From Mermis nigrescens (Eukaryota > Nematoda > Enoplea > Mermithida > Mermithidae), in contig JAVLUZ010000191.1 of NCBI GenBank assembly GCA_036768485.1, positions 900,252-964,251 on the forward strand: a stretch of DNA of 64,000 nucleotides. The letters run 5' to 3'. Position numbers and translations under genes: made by a program. How positions within the stretch are numbered: the stretch's first letter is position 1; the number at the start of each line of letters is the position of its first letter. Below the pieces are notes generated by a model. It did no database searches, was not told where the DNA came from, and saw nothing but the letters and a program-made list of their open reading frames with translations. Positions 29,001-41,454 of this stretch are shown here, in pieces.

Positions 29001-32000
29001 AAATCAATCTTGGACTATTTCTATCGACCAAATACTTTAATTGATCCCTTGACGCATAAATTCAAACAAAAATGACTTTTTGAGTATTCCGTTTTCTTCT
29101 TCAGACTTCAAACAAGCTAAATTAATCAGTTTCCAAAATTTTATCCGCAGAGTAATAAACAGACATCGATATAGACTTTAAAGAGCCTAGACCATACATG
29201 CACAGCATGGGAATTCTGGGGGGTGAAAATCTAAAGTGCCTTTTTTGGGCCCAAAAATGGCCGGTACGCGTTAAAAAACATCGTTTTTTTGGCGTTTCTG
29301 ACGATACTCTATCCTTCTAGAGCATGAAATCATGAAAAAATTTCCGAAAAAGTCGAATAAATTGACCAATATATCGCTTAAAACACGAATATATGGCGCG
29401 AAGCGCCGAAAATTTGGCGAATTTGAGCAAATAGATAGCCAAAAACCCTTAAAAAGACACTTTTTCTACCAATTTTCAGGTAAGTTTAGGAAACTTTTGA
29501 AAAATCGCCAATTTGGGGGGGGGGAGTGAAATTTTTTTGCGGGGGTGAAAAATGATTCTGCGGAGGGTGAAAACCGCTCTCAAACCCCCCCCCAAGATCA
29601 TGTATGGCCTAGACTCACCTAGAAGAAGACGATATAAAGTTTTCTTAGTAAGAAAAGAAAATCGAAAAATTTTCGTACGAATTTCACCTTTGCATGAAAT
29701 AGTTTGAGTCAAAAATCCGAATTATTTTGAACTTTTGACTGTCATTACCGGCGGTGCTCAACAAAGGCGTGGATTTGTTTGTCTGACATAGATATAGCCA
29801 TATTTATATTTTATTTTTCAATCTAATCACAAATCATATAAAAACACGCAATTTGACGCATTTTGCACATTTCTGTGCCAGCAAAGCAAAAGGAAGAATT
29901 TTGTATACAAAACCACGTAATAACTTCTTGTTCCATATCATCATCTGACTCGAATTTTGTTCCTTTGAAGTTCAAACTCAATTTTCTGATGATGTGGAAA
30001 TCAGATGAGACTACGTCTTCTAAATAGAGTGGGCGATTGAGTTGTTGAAAGCCACGGTTCCAAAATTTATTTGTGAAATCAGGGCCTTGTGAGCCGGTGC
30101 ATTGTCATGATAAAGAAGGTTAAACGGAGTACCCAGCGGGAAGATACCTTGAGAAAGACTTAAATTTTCAGTTAAATTAATATGAATAATGCCATTATCA
30201 AGCCCAAGACTTCTGGTGTATGTCAGACCTTTGACCTTTATTTAATAATAACTCATAAGCAGCTAATGAAGAGCATGGAGCCTTTCATCAGGAGCCACCA
30301 TAGGTGGGCAGCACCAAAATTCTGCGGGGAAAAATGGGTACAAGATTTTTCAAAGGTCAAAAAATGATCTTCAAAATGGTGGTATTGCGAAAAAACGTCA
30401 TTTTTCAACGTTCTTCATTGAGCACTATCCATTTGCATCAAAAAAAATAGAGAAAAAACAAAGAAAATTTTCAAAACTTTGATTCGGGGGAGGGGGCGAG
30501 TTAGGGGTGCACCCGCCCAACCACCCTTCCCCACACCAACGTGTGGGGGGTTCCCCCACGCCAACGTGTGGGATTCACCATTGATGGTGTTTGAGCAGTG
30601 TGGCCATCTTTACGGAACTCCACATGAGCCTCCGAATAAGGCCACTTGCTTCTTACTTGAGTGAATCGCTAAGATATTATCACCGTTAGAGATTGCTCAG
30701 CTGGGCTAGCATGTCATCACGTGCATTCGACTTGTTTCTATGAGATACTGAATAAGAGCTTAATGTTAAATTTGCTAATTTTTTTGACTTCTTACTCAGC
30801 AACAATATTAGATAACAAAGTAGTTCGTGAAGCATAAGGGATAAAGGTTAAATTTTCATGGTTGACCATGAAAATGGGCATAGATTTCAACAAAATTCAT
30901 TGCATTAACAAGCAATCAACGGTTCAAAAAATGCACGCCTTTGTTGAATACCACTCGTAGTAAAATTAAATTAGGTAATTTTTACACAATCCAACTTAAA
31001 ATACATTGCGCGTGTTTAAAATTTCAAATGATGGCTTCAAACGAGGACAGTCGGCTTCGACACGTTTTTTCAAGTATCTTCAGGGCCTGAAAGAATAGGA
31101 TGCGTCAAAATTATATTATTTTGATATTCCTCGCGATTTAGCTTCACTCTTCAGAACATGAAACCTGTATGAATTTTCCTTAACAAGCAATAACATTGAA
31201 CGAGGTCAAAAAAAGGGATATTTGGCGCTAGCGCCAGTAAAATCGAATTTTTCAGGCCGAAAATTGCAGAGAGCAATAACGAATTTTTCAAGATTTAAAA
31301 AAAATCGAGAATTTGGGGGTCAGTACTCAGTAGCACACGTGAGCGTTGGTAGAAGGGTTCGGTCTATGCACCCCCCTCCCCTAGAAACCAAAATACCGCC
31401 CCCCAAGGAATCAAAATACCCCGCCCCAGAATTCAATTTTTGAAAATTTTTTTTCGTTTTTTTCGCAATTTTTTGATGCCAATGGATAGTGCTCGATGAG
31501 AAACGTCGACAAATGGTGTTTTTATCGCCATACCACTATTTTTAAGGCCAATTTTTGACCTTCAAAAATCTGGCACCCCCCAGAAATTTTCTTGCTTCCC
31601 ACGTATGAGGTCGACCCTGAAACCGTCAAGGAATACCTTATATAATAATGTTATACGAGTATTATAATCGAAATGTTTGAAACATTATTAGATATTAATT
31701 AAATATATTTTTAATTATAAAAAAATTAAAATTAGTATACTTTTAAATCAAAATATTATAAAAAGCAATATTTATGTCATTAAATAATTCCATATTAATA
31801 TATTGATTATCGAAAATTACTTATTTTTTCGTTATTGTCTTAAAAATAATTTTGCAGGAAAAATCATCAACGCGCCCTCGAATCGATGCAGGCGAGTTTG
31901 GAAGCTGAAGCTAAAGGCCGGGCCGAATTGATGAAATTGAGAAAGAAACTCGAAGCCGATATAAACGAGCTCGAAATAGCTCTCGACCACGCTAATAACG

Positions 32001-35000
32001 CTAACGCGGAAGCGCAAAAAATAATCAAGCGTTACACTGAGCAAATACACGAATTGCAGGGTGTGTAAGCTTAATTTTTGAATTCATTTGTACATTCAAA
32101 CAATTTCATTGTTGAAAAAATGGCGAATAACGCTTGCATCCGACAAATTTTAAACGAATTTAGGGATTATTTTTGATAGTTTTGGAAACAGTAGGCCACC
32201 GACCGACCCCTTGCCCGAATATTTCAGGCACTTCACCGTTTACGATCCGGGCGGTCCCAGCGAGATTTTCATTCCCTCCAAAAATTCTTTGACACCCTTC
32301 CTAGAGTTCGCGATTCGCCGAAGAAATTAATCGGAAAAAGGTGCTGTTTTAAGCGTTTTTTCCAAGTTTTCGGCGCTCCGCGTCGTTACCCATTATTTGA
32401 CTGTATTTCGTTCAATTTATTTGAATTTTCCCGATATTTTCCCAAAATTTGAAACAATGTTTTTATGCTCTAGAAACGTTAAAAATGATGTTCTTGACGC
32501 GTGTTCCTTTTTTTAAACCCATAACAAAGGGAAAAAAGAAAGAAAACAAGACAAATAGCCCAAACAACCCAAAAAACCCCCATAAAACCCTGAAAAAGGC
32601 ACTTTAGAAAAAATTTTCGGTTTCACCCCCAGAATTTCCATGCTGCTCATGTCTATTTTCCTTTACATTCGATTACACTTTGAGGCCAAATAAGCGAAGA
32701 GCAGCGGATAAACAGCGATCTGCGAGAACAAATGCTAAACGCTGAACGTCGTTGCGCTGTTGTACAGACGGAACGCGAAGAGGCGAATTTGAATTGCGAA
32801 AACCTCGACAGAGTGAAACGCCAGCTGGAGCAAGAGGCCTCGGACATGAGGGATCAATTGGTCGAACTTCAACAACAATTGAGCGCCACGAGCGTGGCCA
32901 AGCGAAAAACCGAGAACGAAATCCAAGCTCTGAAGGTTCGAAATGAAAAAAAAATTTTAAAAAATGGTAAAAATTTGAAAAATAAGAAAAAATTGGAAAA
33001 ATTAAAAAAATTGTTTAAAAATTGGTTTGGAAGGTAAAAATGAAAAACTTATTGGTGCGCAGTTTGAAAAACGGAAACTAATTGTAAAAAAATCGATGAA
33101 AGGAAAGGAAAAAATTGTGAGTGGAATGAAGAATTTTGAATTGATAAAATGGGAATGAAAGAGAGAAGTTTATGCAAATTTTAGCGGAGAAGTTCACAAC
33201 GTGAAGCTAGAGCTAGATCTACGAGTCGGAAAATTTCTCCAAATGGTTTCAATGTAAACAATCAGAATATATTGATCGAAATGTGTCTGCAAGAAGATAG
33301 TCAAACTTCGGACCAGGGGCGGATTTAGAGGAAGCGGGGGAGGGCGGCCTCCCCCTCCCATTGGCCCAAAATAGTGGGCAAAATTAAGGATTTTTGAGCG
33401 ATGTTTAGCGATTCTCCAGGTTAAAACGGCTAATTTTGCCTTAAAGTCAGGGTTCCGCCCCCTCCCCCCTTAGGGATACCGCCCCCCTCCCTTAGGGATA
33501 CCGCCCTTCCCACCCTTAGGAAAATCCTGGATCCGCCACTGCTTCGGACCAACTTGCACGTGCGGTTTTAGGGCCTAGACGCCCGGAGAATGGTAAAATG
33601 GAAAAGTTTGAATACCTCACTTCGCATACATGGATGGGAAGGGATCTGAGGGCGCCTGGAAACTTAGTATCCGGAAGACCTTCAGAATTCAGTAGTCCCT
33701 CCAGAATCGAAACCTGAATTTTTCGTCTTTTCACGATTTTTCGATGCCGCCATACATTATCTGGGGCGGGGGGGGGGTTCCTCGACCCAGGAAGAATTTT
33801 TACACCCCGCAAAAATTTTTTCACCCCTACCCAGAATTGGTGATTTTTTGAAAGTTCACAAAAACTTTCTAAAAATTTGCAGAAAAGAAACTTTTTCAAA
33901 TGTTTTTAAGCTATCCATTTGCTCAAACGTTCCAAATTTTCGGCACTTCGCGCCATTATACTGATGTTTGACTATATTTTATTCAATTTGTTCAGATTTC
34001 TTTAAATTTTTTCGAGATTTTCTAAATGTTTTTATGCTCTAGAAAGATGGAGCATCGTCAGAAACGCTGAAAAACGAAGTTTTTGACGCGAACCTACCAT
34101 TTTTGGACCCGAAAAAGTCACTTGATTATTTCATCACCTTCCCTCAACCCCCAGAATTCCCATGCTGTGCATGTACATATGCCACTGAATAGTTCTCGAT
34201 GAAAAATGCTGGAAATTCATATTTTTGTCGCAGTTTTTAGTATTTTTTTATTTTTGGGCCTTTAGGACTCACTAAATTTAAGCTCTGCATATGTATAATT
34301 ACTTTTATTATTTAATAAACTCTTCCGCAGACCGAATACGACGAATCTTTGAACGAAATTAAGTCGCTGGAAAATAAATTGAAGCAAACAGTTATGGATG
34401 CGAATAAATTAGCCGAGGAATTGCGTCTGGAGCAAGAACATTACGGACATTCGGAACGAATTAGAAGAGAATTGGAGCAAACTGTCAAAGTGAGATTGCA
34501 GGAATATTTATAATATAGTCAAAATTTTAAATTTAATAATAAAAGATTTATTTAAATTAATTTTAAAAATTGAATAATTCAATAAAATTCTAAATTCTGA
34601 AAAGATCACTCAAAAATAGGTCAAATTTTTGAAAATACGGGTTGAATTGATACATTTTCACACACAAATAGTGAAAATAGAATTTAACTCAGATTTTATT
34701 TGATTTATATTTTTGATTTTTTGATATTTTCTAATCTTTCAATTTTTTTCCGATTTGCCAAACTTGATAAAATGCATGAAAAGAATAAGAAAATATAATA
34801 TTTATAGATGTAAATTTTGTCAAAACTTAGCCGGACGTAGATTCTTAATAAAATCAATCATCAACGATGTGAGAAATAAAAAATTATAAGGTAAAATGTT
34901 TTTGTGGTATCATCAGTACTAACTAGCAAATTAAATTGTTTTTCGAAACTTAAAAGATAAATTTAAAACGAAGAGCCGCTCGACCTTCAATGAACTTAGA

Positions 35001-38000
35001 TTTTTTCCTTAAACTTCTGATCCAGCAACATTTGTGGAATGTTTCTTTATAATAATCAAGGTTTTTGTATTGTTCCGCAATTCGAAGTTAATTTATAACT
35101 GATTAATCAAAGTTTTAATCTTTTATTTATAGCATGAAGCTATTTTCCTCTTTCAATTCATCAACTCTACGCAATATAAATAGTAGTTTCAGACTTAAAT
35201 TTAAAAAAAGAATAAACAAAGTTGAAAATTATTCGAAAATACAACAGATTTTGAAAGTTAAATGAAAATAAAATAGATTACCCGTCTACAGTAATCTTGA
35301 AATTCCGAAAATTCAGATCATAAATTTGATCAATTTAAAAACTTCAAATGAACCATTTTCTCGGAAAGAAACTTTGTTGAAATTTTTTGAATTTTCTTCC
35401 AATAATTCTGTTTAAAAGTTCAAAAACCGTCAACTATTTTTGAACATTGATCAATTATGTCAGGAAATGAATAATTTCATGAGGTCCGATTTTATCTCTA
35501 AACTCATTAAATCTTTTATTCCCAAGCTCACTGCAATTACGTAAGCATAGCGGATTCAGATTCGGTAATTCATTGAGTATGACTGAAATAAATGATTTTC
35601 CGGAATTTTTTACTTAGAATTGTTTTATCGTCTGTGTTCTTAAATTCGAAACTTTTGACCATCAAAAAACTAAAATTTAGGAGCTACAGGCTCGCTTGGA
35701 TGACGCAGAAGCTGCCACGTTGAAAGGTTCGAAGAAAGTTATGCAGAAATTAGAAAACCGGGTACGTACATAATTAATCATTTTTTTCAAATTAATTGAA
35801 TAATAATTATCAATTAATTTATAACAAATTGCATAATACGTTCTTAATTCAACGCGAAATTTGTATATAGTGCAATCAGTTATGAGTGTAAAGGGGTTTG
35901 GAAATCACTGGACCTCATAAGGACATATAATTTGGATGGAATGATTAATTTTCCATTTTATTTTATTTTGTTAGAATAAAATAACATAAAAAACTAGAAA
36001 AAATAAAACATGAAGTAAAAAGAAATCAGAAATAATAATACATCTTGTTGTTCGACTTGTTGGATTGATTATTATCCAAGGTAATAAAGAACGACTTATG
36101 TTTTAATTCAGTCGTGTATTTTCAAATAATTCGATGAATATTTATCGAAATAACTAGTTTAATGCTTCTTTTAGACAAATGATTTTAGCTACCTACAACC
36201 ACACGTGGGCGTGGGGAGAGGGGTGGGGGTTGAGGGGGTATGCACCCTACTCAGACGGCCGAATAATCCTTTTCCCAAAAACCGAAACACCTCCCCAGAA
36301 TTCAACTTTTGAATTTTTTTCTGTTTTTTCCGCGATGTTTTGATGCCAATGGATAGTGCTCGATGAGAAACGTTTAAAAATGTTGTTTTTTCGCCATATT
36401 ATCATTTTGAAGACCATTTTTTTGACCTTTAAAAAATTATACACCCCGCATAGAATTTCGGCGCTGCCCACCTATGCCCACAACGCACGTGCGTATGGCT
36501 TAAAATTTTGGGTGTGAGGGAATAGTAAGTTATTCGCAGAAAATTTGGCTTCTATTTTTGACCAAGACTTGCCAAAATGCCCCTAAAAAATAATCTAATA
36601 AAGTAAGTTTCTGCCAAAAGTTTTTTTACAAAATGATTTCAATATTCAAAGTATTTGGAACATTGTTTAATGCACTTAAGATGCATTTTTTGTGGCTTTT
36701 CCGATTTTCTTATAAATTTATGAATTTCGTAATAATTTCAAAATCGATATTTGAACACATGCGATCGCAATAAACTTGTTCATTTTTTAGATCAATGAAC
36801 TGGAAGCCGAGTTAGATGCTGAGTCGAGACGATACCAAGAAGTCGATAAAAATTACAAAAAAACCGACAGACGCATGAAAGAGCTAATGTTTCAAGTAAA
36901 TGTAATGCATTAATCTTGCTTTTCGAAACTTGACTACATCCAAAATTTCTGGGGTCGGAGTGGATCCAAAAAAAGGTTTCAAAGAACAAAAGGGACAGAA
37001 AAAATTACTATATGGGCAAAAATCAATACTTTTCGTTCTCTTTTTTTATTAAGGCTTATTCACTAGGATTGAAAAAATAAGAAAAATTATAAATATTAAA
37101 TTCTAAGAACTGTGGGAACATTAGGATTCTCGGAGATTCGCTAAACCCCAGAAGTCCTTCTCACGCGTAATTGTGATGAATAGTCGGCAGGAAAGGTTTT
37201 CTGGCTAAAGTGGTCTGGAATTGGTAGGTATGATTGTCATAATTATGCAAAAGCAACCCTAAATCACAGTAATGCGTCTATTTCAAACACTTTTGAGATG
37301 AAGTTTGTAAATTTTTTCCTTCCTTCCTAATTTCACATCTTTCTCAGCAGAAAACTTGTTATTTTCTTCTTCGAAGGAGTCTGAGGCAGACATGCCCACG
37401 GGAAGTGGGGAGGGAATTGGGGTCCTAACTCCCCAGAATGGAAAAATAGAAAATTTTTGTGGGAAAAATAAGGCAAAATGAAGGACAAAAACGAATGAGA
37501 ATTTAAAATTGTTTTCCAAAAGTGCTTTAAATTGACCAAAAACTGTGTAATAACGTAGTTTTAACGTTGTTTCAGCGCTTATACCAGTTTTGAGATCATT
37601 TCGGCCCAAAAAGCTCGAGTTTTGACCCCGTCTCGGACCAGCTGATTCCCCAAATGGGCTATGCTGTGCACCTCTGGTCTGGGCCTTTCCCTACTCTCCA
37701 TAATGTAAAATTTCATTACAGTAATGAAATTTTAGGGAGCTTTCTTTTTTAGATTCCAAATTTTTCAAAATACAGCATGTCTAGCCTAGTGACCACTTTC
37801 GTATCTGTATTGAACAATGAAAATTTCTCTATATTTGCACAACATTTCGTGAAAGAGCTTGAATAGTAAATTAGGGCAATGTATTCGAATTGCCACGTTA
37901 GATCATAGTTTCAAAATTAGTTCAAAAGACTGTTTCATCTGGTAGAATTTTCGATACTTTTATCAGAAGATAAAGTGGAACAAATAATTTTTAATTCATT

Positions 38001-39396
38001 CAATCAAAAACCAGTCTGATTCTTTGCTTGTCTTCACGATCAAAATTTGTTGGTATATCATAAAACTACTAGAACAGCACGAACCGCAGAATTTCTTCAC
38101 GTCCCTAAGCTATACCTTCCAGATTAGTTGACTGATGTGCAGCAATAGAAACTAGTTAATAAGACCATTCTGAGGCAATAGAAAAAGTTATCGGAAATCT
38201 GGCAAACAGGATGATTGAATTGAATAAAATATGATTTGTCGATTCGATATAAAATTTCAAAAAAATTTCAATAACGAATTCCGGATTTCGTTGAATCTTT
38301 CGAATGTTTTGTTCCAATCGGAGCTGTTGCGTATGTATTTGACAAGTATGCATTTTTTGTTATGTGCAAAAGCGTTTCGGTGGCCATTTTTATTGTTTTC
38401 CTTTTTTTACTCAGATTGAAGAGGACAAAAGGTCTCATGAGCGACTTCAGGAAATTGTTGAAAAGCAACAGGCTAAGCTGAAAACGTATAAGCGACAACT
38501 TGAAGAAGCGGTGAGATTAACGTTATTTTTAGAAGATATAAGTAGACTTGTAGAGTGAATAGAGATGATTCTCAGTGACCGGTTTTAATAATAGTTTCTA
38601 AAATTAATTAATAATTAATTATTATTACTTTCTGAAGTTCTAAGAGTTTTCTGACTAAAATTTCGAAATATTGGGGTTCCGAAAATTAATTAGTTAATTG
38701 ATTTTGTTCTTAGCTGAGTGATCTTTGAAAATTATTTTACGATAATTTCTCAAGAAAGTTTCCCAAAATATCTTTGTCGAACGAAGAGCAGTGAACGGCG
38801 TTTCTAGTAATTCACTAGAACATTTGTATCTAGTTCGGATTTTAGTGAAACCATGAGGGTTTTTTACATTTTTTCCATACTCAGCTTTTGATTTCATGAA
38901 TGTAACGTATTTATTCAGCTTTAACCTTCAAACTAGCAGCCCCCATCTCCTAAAATCTACAATTTGAACCCGAAATAGCAATTTTCTTGCACATTTTCTG
39001 TGCGGGATCACTTTCTAGTGCAGCAATTTCACCAGAATAGTTTTGAAGTTTCCGAACATTTTCCGAGAAATAAAGAGATTACATCCCCAAATTCATGAAA
39101 TATCGTTTCCTGAGCGGAAATCAAGCGCTAAGCGACATGATATTTTGTGAAATATGGAATAGCTGAAGGATGATTAAATTTTCTAATTATTGCTTCATTT
39201 GTTGTGCTAATGCCTTTGGAGTAGACATAAACAACTTAAGGCAGAGCGTCAAAGATTACTTTTTTAAATTATTTCGTTTCTGTTTTTCTGCTGCCGAAAT
39301 TATTACGTTTCTACTACAGAAATTCGGAAAAACCACAAAATAGTCTGAGTCTACAGATGATAAAATCAATGGGAAGCTTAAATGAAGGGTTTAGGC

Positions 39397-39436
<40 letters not shown>

Positions 39437-39548
39437 ACAAACACACACACACACACATACACACACACACACACACACTACACTACACACATCAAACAAA
39501 CAATTACACACACACACATCCACGACACAAACACATACACACACACAA

Positions 39549-39587
<39 letters not shown>

Positions 39588-39588
39588 A

Positions 39589-39629
<41 letters not shown>

Positions 39630-41365
39630 GGCGTGGAAGAGGAGGGTTTACACCCTCGACGTTGAAAAACCCTCAACGCAGATTATTGTAGACCCCGAAA
39701 TTCTACTTTCTTCTTTTTTTCTTGCTTCCTATGTATGTTTAGCTTGATAAAATGATAATAATAATAATACCACAAATTTTATAAAGTTGTATTTCTGTGT
39801 TTGGAAAGGGTGAGTGCAAGTCAAAACGTCACATTTCGATGTTGTTGACGGAAAAGTCGATACTTCCGAGACAAAAAATCGATGCACACGCTTGAAATGA
39901 CGTATTTCTGGGAATTTTTTTGATTCTGAAATTTTGCGTTCTGCCAGACAGACGCCATTTTTGGGGGGCCAAAATGCATTGGTACGGTAATTTCTAATTT
40001 GTTTTAAGGAACAAGTTGCTTCCGGTAATTTGGCCAAATTTCGCCAACTGCAACACGTCTGCGAAGAAGCGGAAGAGAGGGCTGAAACGGCCGAAAATTC
40101 CTTGGCTAAAATACGAGCCCGGTCGCGCGGTCCTTCTATGCCCGCTGGCGGAGTAAATTGGCCAAAAATTCTATTGCGAGTAGTCAGGGGGCAAAAGATT
40201 ACTGAAAAAGAATGAATAAATAAATAAATAAATATTAAATAATTCAGGGGTAAGAAAACACTAGGAAAAACAATAAAACCGAGTTGGGGGCAAATGTTTG
40301 TAATGGAGGAAAAATACAGTTTTGAAGAATAATGTGAGATGACTGGTCTCGGATGGATTTCTCATCTCCCCATTTTCATACATTTAGGCTCCACCGAGCC
40401 TCACAGTTCATTTATGGGGTGAAATTGTTATAAAATTTTTAATTAAAATATCCTATAAATTGTAAAATTATCTCATCTCCTTAAAATTCCTGTTTCTGAT
40501 TTTTGAAATTGTTTTTAGTTTTTTCATTTTCAAATTCTTTTTTGTCAAATATAAGTTCAAAAAATGCTTGAAAGGATGTGAATCGAATCCTGGGATCCTG
40601 TTAACTCATAAGTCGGGTCGAAATTTCAGAGCCTGAATATTTCCAAAAGTCGAAAATGCGGTAAGAAAAAGTGATGTTTTTGATCAAGCTATGTGCATTA
40701 ACTTCGTAATCTGTGTCGGTATTTCGGGTTTTTTAGGTCCTAATCCCCAAACCTCATGCCCATATGTGAGTGAGGATCTTCTAATTTCTGGGGTCAGTAA
40801 CAGACGTTGATGTGGGTGGTTGGACCCGAGAATAAACACCCCATGAGACCCTAAAAATTAATTGTTTTTACGTATTTTTTCCGATTTTTGACCTTACAAA
40901 TATCTTTTGCAATGCTGCCCATGTATCGCCAGAACCAGACATGCAGTTAGAGGATTTGAGGGTGAATTTCGAAAATTTTTCGGGAAAATAAGGCAAACCG
41001 AAGACCTTAGATAAATGAAAATGAAAATTATTCGGCAAAATGCTTCAAATTGGTCACAGGCTGCAGATTAGCTTAGCTTACGTGCTATTTTAGCTCTCTT
41101 ACCAATTTTTGTCGCATTTTGGCGCTAAACATCTTACTCACTGACCATCTATGTAACGGCTTGAAATTGGGGGAGTGGCGTCTTGGCTATAGGATAGTCA
41201 GAAAGTTTCTCGAATTTGTACCGATAAGAGGCCGAAAAAACATCCGAAAAGGGTTAAAAAATGTGATTTTTTATAAAAAATCGAGAGAAGAGGGTCAAAT
41301 ATGATCTGGCTTTGGGGGATGGGGAGACGGCCGACTTATTGTGATGGAAGGCCCCATCCCTCTCT

Positions 41366-41454
<89 letters not shown>

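Noticed and set aside
39314..39747. Thr/His-rich and Cys/Val-rich frames of about 100-120 residues
   Set aside because: They are translations of a CA microsatellite.
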